NCBI GenBank assembly: GCA_029258405.1 | Contig: JARHYY010000129.1 | Coordinates: forward strand, 1-29,734 | From: Helicobacteraceae bacterium | Lineage (GTDB): Bacteria; Campylobacterota; Campylobacteria; Campylobacterales; Helicobacteraceae | Length of the DNA: 29,734 nt | Direction of reading: 5' to 3' | In this document: piece by piece, positions 1 through 8,201 of the stretch | How the letters are laid out: every line of letters starts with the position of its first letter | Numbering within the stretch: position 1 is the stretch's first letter | Position numbers and translations under genes: made by a program | Notes under the pieces: model-generated | Database searches by the model: none | The model's input: the letters and a program-made list of their open reading frames with translations, nothing else | What the model was told of the DNA's origin: nothing

Positions 1-78
1 TAAAGAATGCAATAATGTAAGTAATTAATCTCTATATATAAAAGATTCTTTGTTTATCTTATGAGATACATGAATATT

Positions 79-98
79 ACATATAACAAGCTATATGT
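79..98. repeat. Small AT-rich inverted repeat downstream of proB
   Basis: ACATATA and TATATGT form a perfect 7-bp stem around a six-base loop (86-91). It lies about 35 bases past the proB stop on the minus strand. No T run follows on either strand, so it is not a convincing intrinsic terminator; it may still mark the end of the obg-proB transcript. Confidence 0.3.
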
Positions 99-116
99 GA
101 AATGTTTGTGTGGTTT

Positions 117-123
117 GGGGGGG
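117..123. repeat. Seven-base poly-G tract in non-coding left edge
   Basis: Seven consecutive G lie just beyond the 3' end of proB. The 131 bases left of proB hold no supported gene: all frames are closed by stops, and the only ATG-led frame crossing the tract (from 102) would give about 19 residues with no recognisable feature. Poly-G tracts are used for phase variation in Helicobacter and Campylobacter, but seven bases outside a gene is marginal. Confidence 0.4.
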
Positions 124-131
124 ATAAAGGG

Positions 132-905
132 TTAGGTGTTGCTTTTAACTGCTTTAAATAAAGTGCCACTTTCATGCTTACCATCAAGCAAGAAATCAGC
201 TATGCAAGAGAGATTAAAGGCATTACCTAAAAACATACTCTTTCCTCTTTGCATTAAAAAATGTGCTGCTTGCAGCTTGGTTACTATACCCCCTGTGGCA
301 AATTCCATATTTGGTGTTGCTTGAGTATGCAATTGTTCTTGTTGAATATTGGATACAACTTTATGTAATTTAGCATCAAGAAATTTATGTGGATCTTTAT
401 CGTAATAACCATCTATATCACTCAAAATAACAAGCAAGGATGCATCAAAAAAATAAGTTACATGAGCTGATAATCTATCATTATCGCCAAAAACAATTTC
501 TTTAGTAGCAGTTGCATCATTTTCGTTGATAATAGGTAAAAAGTTATGCTCAAGTAAAACATCAATAGCGTTTTTCGCATTAGTTGTTCTTTTACGAGAA
601 TCAAAATCATATGCTGAAAGTAAAAGCTGGGCAGGAAGAATATTAAACCTTTGAAAACAATGCCTATAAATATCCATCAATATTGGTTGCCCTAATGCAG
701 CTAATGCCTGTCTTTTAGGAAGTGTTGTTTTATCCAATTTGCTTACACTAAAGCCAGCAGCAATAGCTCCAGAACTCACAAGAATTACATGGTACTTAGA
801 GCGTATATGGGCTATAAATTCAGCAAGATTATTAATCCTATCTCTTGCCATGCTTTCTTTATCGCTTAATAAAGCTGTGCCTACTTTAATAACGATTCGT
901 TCCAC
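132..905 (-). CDS. proB: Glutamate 5-kinase, catalytic domain only
   Basis: Phosphorylates glutamate on its side-chain carboxylate, the first step of proline synthesis; cytoplasmic. The 257 residues are one amino-acid-kinase domain: phosphate-binding VIKVGT near residue 5, SSGAIAAG at about 44-51, NEND at 127-130 and FGDND at 139-143, all typical of ProB. The C-terminal PUA domain of longer enzymes (about 367 residues in E. coli) is absent; short ProB proteins without it are known. The start is GTG at 905, preceded by a good ribosome binding site (GGAG, 7 bases away) inside the end of obg, so it overlaps obg by 20 bases and is probably translationally coupled to it. No proA is visible in the window. 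Confidence 0.93.
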   Translation of the reverse strand: MERIVIKVGTALLSDKESMARDRINNLAEFIAHIRSKYHVILVSSGAIAAGFSVSKLDKTTLPKRQALAALGQPILMDIYRHCFQRFNILPAQLLLSAYDFDSRKRTTNAKNAIDVLLEHNFLPIINENDATATKEIVFGDNDRLSAHVTYFFDASLLVILSDIDGYYDKDPHKFLDAKLHKVVSNIQQEQLHTQATPNMEFATGGIVTKLQAAHFLMQRGKSMFLGNAFNLSCIADFLLDGKHESGTLFKAVKSNT

Positions 906-2001
906 TATTATACTCCAAAAAGTCTTTAAGAATAAATTTTAAAATATTAATATTATCATGTGTATGTGATGAAATAGGTATAACAAAGGCTGGATATTGA
1001 ATATCCTTTTGCTCTGACAAAGGCACAGTAGCAGGCATAAATAAAGAGCTTATATAGTGCATATGTTGAATAGGATATTTCTTACAAGTATTGTCTTTAA
1101 GCTTTAAAAAATCTATAAACTCTAAACAAAGGTATTTTAATTGTTCTGCATCTACAATATCGGTTCGGGATATAATAATGGCATATGGTTTTTTAAAGAG
1201 CTGTTCTGAAAATAACTTAAGTTCATTTTGAAGAGTGCAAAATTGTTCTTGCAGTGGAAAGGCAATATCAAGCACATAGAGTAAAATATTTGTACGCTCA
1301 ATATGGCGTAAAAACTCTAGCCCTAATCCCTTGCCAATGCTTGCTCCTTTGATAATTCCGGGTATATCTGCCATAACAAATGAGCGGTATTCATCAATAT
1401 TAACCACACCAAGAGAGGGAATAAGAGTTGTAAAAGCATAATCAGCAACCTCTGGAGTGGCATTTGAAATAGTGGATACAAGGGTGCTTTTACCTACATT
1501 AGGGAATCCAACAAGCCCTACATCGGCAATAAGTTTAAGTTCTAATAAAATATGTGCCTCTTTGCCTTTTGTGCCCTTTTGGGCATAGGTAGGAGCTTGA
1601 TTAGTTGAATTCTTAAAATGTGTATTCCCTAAACCACCTTTACCACCTTTAAGAAAAAGGACTTTATCTCCAATATTCTTGAGATCAAGTACTAATGTCT
1701 GACTTTCATAATCAATAATTTGTGTTCCCGGTGGCACAATGATGGTAATGTCTTTACCGCTTTTACCTTTCATATTTTTAGACTTACCTTGCATGCCATC
1801 TTGGGCTTTATAATGTTTTTTGCCACGAAAACGAGAAAGTGTATCACAATTTGCACTTACTTGAAAATAAACATCTCCTCCATCTCCTCCATCTCCTCCA
1901 TCTGGACCACCTTGTGCAATAAACTTTTCTCTTCTAAACGATACAGCTCCAGCACCGCCCTTACCTGAATATACAAAAATATCTACCTTATCAATAAACA
2001 T
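886..2001 (-). CDS. obgE: Obg/CgtA GTPase, ribosome assembly and stress control
   Basis: Large GTPase that binds the 50S ribosomal subunit. The 371 residues show the glycine-rich Obg fold at about 1-157, followed by the G domain: G1 GFPNVGKST at 165-173, G3 DIPG at 212-215 and a G5-like SSHT near 340. The guanine-specifying G4 motif, usually NKxD, reads SRTD at 278-281. I cannot say whether this is the epsilonproteobacterial norm. The glycine loop near 32-43 is encoded by a 9-bp tandem repeat (separate entry). ATG at 2001 follows GGAGA at a suitable distance. It lies 20 bases downstream of the DUF2147 gene and overlaps proB. In H. pylori, as I remember, obg also neighbours a small secreted protein gene. 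Confidence 0.96.
   Translation of the reverse strand: MFIDKVDIFVYSGKGGAGAVSFRREKFIAQGGPDGGDGGDGGDVYFQVSANCDTLSRFRGKKHYKAQDGMQGKSKNMKGKSGKDITIIVPPGTQIIDYESQTLVLDLKNIGDKVLFLKGGKGGLGNTHFKNSTNQAPTYAQKGTKGKEAHILLELKLIADVGLVGFPNVGKSTLVSTISNATPEVADYAFTTLIPSLGVVNIDEYRSFVMADIPGIIKGASIGKGLGLEFLRHIERTNILLYVLDIAFPLQEQFCTLQNELKLFSEQLFKKPYAIIISRTDIVDAEQLKYLCLEFIDFLKLKDNTCKKYPIQHMHYISSLFMPATVPLSEQKDIQYPAFVIPISSHTHDNINILKFILKDFLEYNSGTNRY
1872..1898. repeat. 9-bp tandem repeat in obg (three exact copies)
   Basis: The plus-strand unit CATCTCCTC occurs three times without a mismatch (1872, 1881, 1890), with a partial fourth copy from 1899. On the coding strand it encodes a repeated Gly-Gly-Asp in the glycine-rich loop of Obg. 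Being in frame and a multiple of three, gain or loss of a unit would change the loop length without breaking the gene. Confidence 0.85.
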
Positions 2002-2021
2002 GTATATTCATCTCCATGGTA

Positions 2022-2531
2022 TCATTTAATATCATTAAGACTTTTTTCAACAATAGAAAAATCTGGCTTTTGTGGTAAGTATTCTTTTTCTTGTGTTCCA
2101 TTCAAACGCTTCCAAACAAAGCTTTCACCAAGAAAACCTGTTTTATCGACACTGGCTCTAAGCTCTAAAGTATCTTTATCTTTAAAAGATATTTTAACAT
2201 AATACTCTTTGCCATCATCAAAATTATAAATCATACCACCTGTATAGTGTTTGCCATCTTTTTTAAGGTTATATATAAAAACACTACCTTTATCAACACG
2301 ATTACGCATTTTTGGATTTTGATTCATAACATCTTCTTTAGGTCCAGAACCATCTGTATTGGCAAAACCATAAGCATAATACATATTATCCTTTTTGAAG
2401 AACTCCACAACTGATTGCCTCCCGCTTTGTCCAACATGGGTTATAAAATACCCTGTAAGCTCTTCAGCTTGTAAATATACTGCAAAAAACAAAGCAATAA
2501 AAAACAATTTTGAAAAATACGATTTAAGCAT
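2022..2531 (-). CDS. Secreted DUF2147-family protein
   Basis: Function unknown. The 169 residues begin with a clear signal peptide: KSYFSKLF followed by a hydrophobic stretch, with likely cleavage after LQA near residue 22. The mature part is about 145 residues, rich in beta-prone segments (GYFIT, KGSVFIYNLKK, YYVKISFKDKDTLELRA, FLGESFVWKR), matching the DUF2147 pattern in which a short periplasmic barrel-like domain ends in a W-x-R motif. ATG at 2531 has AGGA upstream. It sits 20 bases after the universal stress gene and 20 bases before obg, so the four genes usp-DUF2147-obg-proB look like one transcript. The family assignment is from pattern memory, not a search. Confidence 0.75.
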   Translation of the reverse strand: MLKSYFSKLFFIALFFAVYLQAEELTGYFITHVGQSGRQSVVEFFKKDNMYYAYGFANTDGSGPKEDVMNQNPKMRNRVDKGSVFIYNLKKDGKHYTGGMIYNFDDGKEYYVKISFKDKDTLELRASVDKTGFLGESFVWKRLNGTQEKEYLPQKPDFSIVEKSLNDIK

Positions 2532-2551
2532 TGATTATCCTCAAATAGTTT

Positions 2552-2965
2552 TTATTTTACCAATAATACGGGTATAGGAGCTTTAGTAATAAAATCATCT
2601 TGATTAGAAGAAAATATTTTATTAAAAAACGAATCAGCACTTTTGCCAATAACCAATAAATGAAAATTATTCGCCTCTTCTAGCACCATGCAGACAGGCT
2701 CACCTTCTTTAATCATAAATGTTGTATTAATACCTTTTTCTGAAAATTTTTGCGTAAATTTTTGAACAATTTCTTGTGCTTGTTTTTCTTCTTTATCATC
2801 CACCTCATCATAAGAGGCAAGAAGGGCATCGCCATAGAGAACAAACTCTGGTTTAATATGAATAAGAGTAATGCAACAATCCATTGCACCAAAAAAATCA
2901 ATAATATAATCAGCCGCTCTTTCACATTCAGATGTATCATCAATAGCAAATAGAATCTTTTTCAT
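2552..2965 (-). CDS. Universal stress protein (UspA family)
   Basis: Small cytoplasmic alpha/beta protein of 137 residues, the usual single-domain Usp length. It starts KKILFAIDDTSECERAADY, the standard first strand plus the Asp that contacts nucleotide, and ends with a strand reading APIPVLLVK. The ATP-binding GxxG(9)G(S/T) motif near the C-terminus is reduced to VIGKSADSFFNKIFSSNQ, so nucleotide binding is uncertain. ATG at 2965 is preceded by AAGGAGAGG, a strong ribosome binding site. Its 3' end leads directly into the DUF2147 gene; upstream, the isochorismatase-like gene ends 17 bases before it, so it may be read from that promoter. Confidence 0.88.
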   Translation of the reverse strand: MKKILFAIDDTSECERAADYIIDFFGAMDCCITLIHIKPEFVLYGDALLASYDEVDDKEEKQAQEIVQKFTQKFSEKGINTTFMIKEGEPVCMVLEEANNFHLLVIGKSADSFFNKIFSSNQDDFITKAPIPVLLVK

Positions 2966-2982
2966 ATTGCCTCTCCTTAAAT

Positions 2983-3534
2983 TTATTTTACCAAATTGCT
3001 TATTGCCTTAAAATGCTCATCTTTGCAGCTCTGAAGCGAACCAAATAAAAAACTTTCAGTGGAAATAACACTTACCCCTTCTCTAGCAGCATTCTCAATG
3101 GCTAAATGATGATTGCTTAAATTCCTTGAGCTGCATGCATCGGCTATAACTACCGTCTCAAGATGAAGCAAACGAGCATGTTTAAGACTTTGAAAAATAC
3201 ATACATGAGATTCTATACCAAAAAACACAATGGTTTTAAAAGAAGATTTTGAAATAAAAGAAACCATATCTTCATTGCAAAAAACACTAAAAGTTAGCTT
3301 TTCAAAACAAGGAAAATCTGTGTAATTCTCAAGAATAGTTTTTCCTAAGCCTTTCGTGTATTGCTCACTTACAAATAATGGAATGGAAAGAATTTTTGCA
3401 GCCTGCAATATTTTATTCCCATTATCAATAACTCTTTGAGATTCAGCTATGACTTTCATAAGTCTTTCTTGAATATCTACACATACAATTAAAGTTTTAT
3501 CAGGTTGATACAACGGTTGTTCAAAAAGATACAT
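2983..3534 (-). CDS. Isochorismatase-family cysteine hydrolase
   Basis: Probable amidase or isochorismatase-type hydrolase; substrate unknown. With the start at ATG 3534 the product has 183 residues and carries the family triad: Asp20 in VCVDIQ, Lys79 in FEKLTFS and Cys112 in GIESHVCIFQ. Length and layout resemble the YcaC-like group more than nicotinamidase PncA, whose metal-binding His motif I do not see. A longer frame reaches 3561, but the 3534 ATG directly follows AAAGGAGGG, the best ribosome binding site in the area, and the longer start would overlap the likely promoter. It is preceded by its own -10 element and followed after 17 bases by the stress protein gene. Confidence 0.85.
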   Translation of the reverse strand: MYLFEQPLYQPDKTLIVCVDIQERLMKVIAESQRVIDNGNKILQAAKILSIPLFVSEQYTKGLGKTILENYTDFPCFEKLTFSVFCNEDMVSFISKSSFKTIVFFGIESHVCIFQSLKHARLLHLETVVIADACSSRNLSNHHLAIENAAREGVSVISTESFLFGSLQSCKDEHFKAISNLVK

Positions 3535-3561
3535 AATCCCTCCTTTATCATTAATAAGCAT

Positions 3562-3567
3562 ATTATA
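3562..3567 (-). promoter_or_regulatory. -10 element for the isochorismatase-usp-obg group
   Basis: On the minus strand a consensus TATAAT hexamer lies about 28 bases before the chosen ATG at 3534, giving a leader of about 20 bases containing the AAAGGAGGG site. No clear -35 is visible, as is usual for Helicobacter sigma-80 promoters, but the upstream sequence is AT-rich. Confidence 0.55.
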
Positions 3568-3612
3568 CTTTAAAATACCCTCACAAAAGATAACATATCC
3601 TTTATTTAATAT

Positions 3613-3625
3613 ATCTTAATAAGAT
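3613..3625. repeat. Short palindrome after the export operon
   Basis: ATCTT-AAT-AAGAT, a perfect 5-bp dyad with a three-base centre, lies 5 bases beyond the stop of the last ABC-2 permease. It is too short and T-poor for a firm terminator call. It also lies about 46 bases upstream of the isochorismatase -10, so an operator role is possible. Confidence 0.25.
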
Positions 3626-3629
3626 TATT

Positions 3630-4784
3630 TTAAATAGTGTTTCTCAACGAAACATACTTTCTGTGTTTTATAATACAAGATACAACAAAGCAAAAAATAA
3701 ATATTAATATAAGGGCATAGAAATGAGGCATTATATCTTCAAAGGAAGCACCCATTTGATTAAGTTTAATAAAGCCAGAAATTCCATGATATGCCGGAAT
3801 AAACAAGGTAAAAATTTGCAAAAACTTAGGAAGCAACTCATGGGGCCAAATAAAACCCATAATAAAAATAAGAGGCAAAGATGAAATAAGAATAATTTGG
3901 GCAGGCAAAGATTCATCAGTTATTAACAAACCTAAAAAAGTTCCTAAAGCTATGCAAGCAAAAATAAAAATAAATGCAAAACACAAAAAATCTATAATTT
4001 GAGCATGAGTAGAGATGGCATACCATTCAAATGCTTTTCCACAAAAAAGCAAAAACAAAACACCATATAAAGCAGAAAAACACAAAATACGAGCCAAGAT
4101 GAGCAAAAAAGGCGAAGATTCATTCCAGTAGCCTATAATGCCTTGTTTATTTTGTGTGTTTTGAACTGCCCCTAACATCATTGAAGCTATCAAGGAAGTT
4201 TGATGAAGCACAAATATCAATACAGCAGCAAGAGCATATTGCGTATAACCTATGCTAGGATTATAAAGAGGTATAGATTCAAGATGTATAAGATTAGAAT
4301 CGTTGTTGTGAGGGGGTGTTGCTTTATTTAAATATCTCTTTAATCGTGTTTGAGTGCTAAAAGCGGTTATTGCAGCATTTAGTCCTTCTATAATAGTACC
4401 ATATATCAAAAAATAAGAAGCATTAGCTTGAAATAGTGCTACAGATGGCACTCCCTTATAAAGATTCTCTTCAAAATACTCTGGTATCGTTAATGTGCCA
4501 TAAATCTTGCCATCTACAATATCCTTTCGTGCCTGCTCTTCAGAAGGAGTTACATAATGCACATGAAGTTGAGGAGATGCAGACACAAAAAAAATCAGCT
4601 CTAAAGATGATGCGGTGCTATCCTTATCGATAATGGCTATAATTTGTTTTCTTACAACATCATTATGATAAGGAATAGGATAGAGCATAAGGTACAATAA
4701 AGAACCACCAAAAATAACAAGCACAATATTGCTTTGTGCAAAAATTGCTTTCCATTCTTTATGTAAAATATCAATAAAACTCAT
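3630..4784 (-). CDS. ABC-2 type permease, export system (second copy)
   Basis: Inner-membrane protein of 384 residues with ABC-2 permease layout: one N-terminal membrane helix (near 10-28), an extracytoplasmic domain of about 140 residues, then about five membrane helices starting with QYALAAVLIFVLHQTS and ending with ALILIFIFCFVVSCII. It is homologous by eye to the preceding gene (shared IDKD/IDND-x-S, SASPQLHVHYV versus SSSPVLDIHYI, FAxLIIPxxFExN-like stretches), suggesting tandem duplication and a heterodimeric channel. I place the start at ATG 4784, overlapping the upstream stop as ATGA; an ATG at 4805 would overlap by 25 bases. I remember a similar set in H. pylori (HP1486-HP1489). No ABC ATPase gene is in the window. 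Confidence 0.85.
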   Translation of the reverse strand: MSFIDILHKEWKAIFAQSNIVLVIFGGSLLYLMLYPIPYHNDVVRKQIIAIIDKDSTASSLELIFFVSASPQLHVHYVTPSEEQARKDIVDGKIYGTLTIPEYFEENLYKGVPSVALFQANASYFLIYGTIIEGLNAAITAFSTQTRLKRYLNKATPPHNNDSNLIHLESIPLYNPSIGYTQYALAAVLIFVLHQTSLIASMMLGAVQNTQNKQGIIGYWNESSPFLLILARILCFSALYGVLFLLFCGKAFEWYAISTHAQIIDFLCFAFIFIFACIALGTFLGLLITDESLPAQIILISSLPLIFIMGFIWPHELLPKFLQIFTLFIPAYHGISGFIKLNQMGASFEDIMPHFYALILIFIFCFVVSCIIKHRKYVSLRNTI

Positions 4785-5854
4785 CTTGTTAAAACCTTTT
4801 CCCAAAGTAATCCAAAAATTAAAAATAATCCAAAAGGAAGCATGAGCACCATATCATTAAAACTCTGCTGCCACAGCTCGTAAAATGAGCCATCATTGCT
4901 TGACTGCTGAATATAAATACGCATAAAATACGAAATAGGCAAAAGCTCGCTATAAAACTGTGCAAAAGAAGGCATACTGTTTAATGGATAAGTAACACCA
5001 GCAAAAGCCAAACTAGGGGCTGTATATACAGCTATTGCACTTGATGTTCTCACAAAATCATGCAATAAAGCATAAAAGAAGATAACAATTCCACTAAGCA
5101 CCAAAGCAAGAATTGCTAAGGCAATAATAACAATCCACACACTACCCAAAAAAACAAAATCAAGCATAGAGAATAAAAAAAACATACCACAACCCCAAAA
5201 AAGACTAAAAGAGCAATTAATTACTAAAGATTTTAAGGGAGCATAATGTCGCAAAAGACTAAGCATGCCCAATGCAACAAGGATTTGCCAAAGACATGGG
5301 AGTATAAGGGTTACAAGAAATTGAGCATAATTACTCCCCTCATTATATAGAGCATTAATATGAGGAATAATAGGAAGTGATTCGCCTAATGCGATATTAA
5401 AATTTGAACTTTTAATAATATTTTGTGCTACAAGATACTGTGTATGTGCATTACTCAACACCTCAACAACAGCTGCATTGATTGCCTTGCCAATGAGAAC
5501 AAACTGCGTATTATAATACAAAGCCACTTCAGCACCTACACCTAATTTTATATTGCTCTCAAAATTATCAGGTATGATAAGAGTGGCAAAAAAATCACCT
5601 TTATTCAACAGTTTTTGAGCTTCATGCAAAGAAGAGATATAATGAATATCAAGTACCGGAGATGAAGAAAGCATAAACTTTAAATCAAAACTTGAAATCG
5701 TCCTATCATTGTCAATTACAAGTGTGGGCAATTTTGTTGGTGTTTTATTGTAAAAGGTAGCACATACAATAAATGCCAAAAGCAAGGGGAGCACAAGCCA
5801 AATTATCGCAAAAAATCTATTCTTTTCATGAAATAGTATCATTGTTTTTAGCAT
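4781..5854 (-). CDS. ABC-2 type permease, export system (first copy)
   Basis: Inner-membrane protein of 357 residues. A first membrane helix (FFAIIWLVLPLLLAFIV) is followed by an extracytoplasmic domain of about 140 residues and then five or so hydrophobic helices in the second half, as in YhhJ/YbhR-like permeases. It pairs with the next gene, which it resembles. Its ATG at 5854 shares one base with the stop of the HlyD gene (TAATG), and its own stop overlaps the next start, so all three are translationally coupled. It probably forms the inner-membrane channel for a substrate passed to the HlyD adaptor and TolC-like pore. The substrate cannot be read from the sequence. Confidence 0.86.
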   Translation of the reverse strand: MLKTMILFHEKNRFFAIIWLVLPLLLAFIVCATFYNKTPTKLPTLVIDNDRTISSFDLKFMLSSSPVLDIHYISSLHEAQKLLNKGDFFATLIIPDNFESNIKLGVGAEVALYYNTQFVLIGKAINAAVVEVLSNAHTQYLVAQNIIKSSNFNIALGESLPIIPHINALYNEGSNYAQFLVTLILPCLWQILVALGMLSLLRHYAPLKSLVINCSFSLFWGCGMFFLFSMLDFVFLGSVWIVIIALAILALVLSGIVIFFYALLHDFVRTSSAIAVYTAPSLAFAGVTYPLNSMPSFAQFYSELLPISYFMRIYIQQSSNDGSFYELWQQSFNDMVLMLPFGLFLIFGLLWEKVLTR

Positions 5855-6843
5855 TATTCTTCAACAAGCACACTCATGCCCATTCTTATTGGAAGGTTAT
5901 TGTGCAATATATGAGCATTTATCTCATAGGTTTTCATATCATAATCACCTTTTTGCGTTGTCGCTTTCCAAGTCGCAAAATCACCCATTACTGAAACATA
6001 GAATACTTTAAATCGTACCTTTCTGTCTAAAGCAGGTATATAACCTTCAAATTCACTTCCTACATTAAAACGATTCAATATATATTCTGGAATACTTATA
6101 CGAAGCCAAGCGTCTTTTAAATCCACTATTTTCACTACTGGAAATCCGCTAGGGGCAAGCTCTCCTTGATGGATTAATATATTGCTCACCTCTCCATCAG
6201 ATGGAGCAAAAGCATCTTTATCCCTCATATAAACTTCCACCTCATGAAGCTGCCCTAATGCAGCTGCTTCCTTTTGTGCAGCTGCTTCCTTTGTCTCTTC
6301 CCTTGCACCATCAGAGGCAATTTTATATTGTTGATAAGCGGTATCTTCATTATATAAAGCACTTTGATAAGCAGTATAAGCTTCATCTCTTTTTTGAAGG
6401 CTAATAACGCCTTCTGAAAATAATTGCTCTATCCGATGATAGCTTTTTTCAGAGAGCTCACGCATGGCTTGTGCAGCTTGCCAAACACTCTTTGTGCTTT
6501 GTATAGCCTCTGCTCTTGAGCCTTTTTGTGTTTCATCATTGAGTGCCTTGGCTGCTTCATATCCTGCTTTTGCTTGAGCAAATTTTGCCTCTAATTCAGG
6601 AATTTCTATAGAAAATATCCTTTGTCCCTTAGTAATTTTATCGCCCTTTTTGACATAAACATCCTCTATTCTCCCTGCTAGCTTTGAACTTACATTATAC
6701 TCACGAGCTGAAATTTGCCCCTGCAAAAAATTCTTTTTAGGTTGATACGCACGATAAAAGCTTACTATAAGCCATAAAAGAATTAAAATGCCCACAAGTA
6801 TGAGAGCTATATAAGACATCTTTATTTGAAAACTCTTAGCCAT
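5854..6843 (-). CDS. HlyD-family membrane fusion protein
   Basis: Periplasmic adaptor linking an inner-membrane exporter to an outer-membrane channel. The 329 residues have an N-terminal membrane anchor (about 10-30), a lipoyl-like half motif with GRIEDVYVKKGDKITKGQ (about 53-70), a long alpha-helical hairpin rich in Ala, Glu and Lys (about 80-205), the second lipoyl half with SDGEVSNILIHQGELAP, and a beta-barrel region. The hairpin contains an 18-bp internal duplication. ATG at 6843 follows AAAGGAAG. The gene lies 14 bases after the TolC-like gene and overlaps the first permease by one base. Organisation resembles the YbhGFSR-type exporters, minus the ATPase. Confidence 0.9.
   Translation of the reverse strand: MAKSFQIKMSYIALILVGILILLWLIVSFYRAYQPKKNFLQGQISAREYNVSSKLAGRIEDVYVKKGDKITKGQRIFSIEIPELEAKFAQAKAGYEAAKALNDETQKGSRAEAIQSTKSVWQAAQAMRELSEKSYHRIEQLFSEGVISLQKRDEAYTAYQSALYNEDTAYQQYKIASDGAREETKEAAAQKEAAALGQLHEVEVYMRDKDAFAPSDGEVSNILIHQGELAPSGFPVVKIVDLKDAWLRISIPEYILNRFNVGSEFEGYIPALDRKVRFKVFYVSVMGDFATWKATTQKGDYDMKTYEINAHILHNNLPIRMGMSVLVEE
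6260..6294. repeat. 18-bp direct duplication in the HlyD hairpin
   Basis: GCAGCTGCTTCCTTT occurs at 6260 and again at 6278, a period of 18 bases (six codons). On the coding strand it gives two copies of Lys-Glu-Ala-Ala-Ala, adding about one and a half turns to the helical hairpin. Confidence 0.7.
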
Positions 6844-6857
6844 AAAACTTCCTTTGC

Positions 6858-8201
6858 TTATATAAATGAGTAAAACCCTTCTATATCACTGCTTAACACC
6901 ATGAGTTTGGCAACAAGCATCATGTATTTATACGCAACACCTTTTTGCTCAACCATAGATGCTAAAAACATATTCCTTGCATCATTTACCTGCACTTGTG
7001 TAGCAATACCTTGTGCAAAAGCTTTTTCTTGTAACTTTAAATGCTCTTGTGCAAGCATAATGCTTGATTGAAGGCTAAAGTATTTCTCTTCTGCACTCTT
7101 TGCTTCTTTGTATGTTTTTTCAACTAATAAACGCATTTCACTAATAGCTTGAGATTCTAATTTATTAAGTTGTAATTCCGCTATTTTGGCAGCCTGATAT
7201 TTTGGCAGCCTCCCTTCTGGGCTTATAATAGGCACTCTCACAACCGCCATTAACGACCACGGAGAAAAATGTTGTTCAAGTAGCGAACTCTCATCTGTCT
7301 TTACATACATGCCTTCCAAAGCTATCTGTGGCATGAATGATGCCCATTGTATATTAACAAATTCTTTAGCTTCTAATGTTTTATTGTGAATATTTCTTAA
7401 AGCGGGATACGCATTAATGGTTTGTTGTATATAAAATTCAAGATCTTGCAAGCCTAAATGCACTTTCAAAGAGCCACGAGGAATAATAATATGATTTTGC
7501 ATAATCGTATTAAGGGCTAATTGTGCTATTTCTGTATCGCTTTGAGCCACCCGTGCATCATTTTTAGCTTTATCATAAGCGACTTGAGCACCTAGCACTT
7601 CTAGCTGTGCTATTTGCCCAGCTTTTTTAAGCTTTAAGGCATTTTGATAATGTTTTAAAGCAGATTCTTCTTGTTCTTGGAGCAAAAGAGATAGCTCTTG
7701 AGCAAAGAGAACACCATAATATACCCGCACAAGCTCTTCAAAAGTAGCTAATTTTTTCAATCGTAAAAGCTCTTTTGCATCTTGTAATTGAATATCAGCT
7801 ATATTATTCAAATATCCTCTTGCACCCCCGGTATAAAGCGGAAGAACAACACGAACCACCCCAAGCATAACATTTTCATCAATTAAAGTAGTAGGGGGGA
7901 ACATTTGCTTCAAGGCAGGGGGAGGGATTGGTAACATGGGCGAAGAAGGTATATTTGATGCAACATCAAGTATAACTGGATCACTTAATCTTGTATATAA
8001 CCCAAGAATATCAACCTTTGGGAGATACAATGATCTCGCCGCTGTCTTGAGTTTTTGCGATCTTTGTATTCCTAATTCTTGAGCTTTAATTCCATCATTA
8101 TGTTCTTGTACATAATCCCATGCAGCTTGAAGGCTCATTGGAAGCTTTTCTTCACCATAGCATAAAAAACATAAAAAAACACATAGAATAACATACTTCA
8201 T
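6858..8201 (-). CDS. TolC-family outer-membrane efflux protein
   Basis: Outer-membrane channel with a long periplasmic tunnel. The 447 residues start with a signal peptide (KYVILCVFLCFLCYGEEK) and have the two-repeat outer membrane efflux layout: SLQAAWDYVQEHNDGIKAQ begins the first helical repeat and ALRNIHNKTLEAKEFVNIQ the second, with LYTGGARGYL and RVPIISPEGRLPK at the two beta-strand junctions. The C-terminal repeat has typical EKTYKEAKSAEEKYF and QVQVNDARN stretches. Its ATG directly follows the mnmE stop (TAAATG), so it is probably expressed with the housekeeping operon. Together with the next three genes it makes a trans-envelope export system. Confidence 0.9.
   Translation of the reverse strand: MKYVILCVFLCFLCYGEEKLPMSLQAAWDYVQEHNDGIKAQELGIQRSQKLKTAARSLYLPKVDILGLYTRLSDPVILDVASNIPSSPMLPIPPPALKQMFPPTTLIDENVMLGVVRVVLPLYTGGARGYLNNIADIQLQDAKELLRLKKLATFEELVRVYYGVLFAQELSLLLQEQEESALKHYQNALKLKKAGQIAQLEVLGAQVAYDKAKNDARVAQSDTEIAQLALNTIMQNHIIIPRGSLKVHLGLQDLEFYIQQTINAYPALRNIHNKTLEAKEFVNIQWASFMPQIALEGMYVKTDESSLLEQHFSPWSLMAVVRVPIISPEGRLPKYQAAKIAELQLNKLESQAISEMRLLVEKTYKEAKSAEEKYFSLQSSIMLAQEHLKLQEKAFAQGIATQVQVNDARNMFLASMVEQKGVAYKYMMLVAKLMVLSSDIEGFYSFI

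Noticed and set aside
102..161. Small ORF crossing the poly-G tract
   Set aside because: About 19 residues, no ribosome binding site, antisense to the proB end.
7189..7211. Direct repeat GGCAGCC in the TolC gene
   Set aside because: Seven bases only, within coding sequence, no sign of function.
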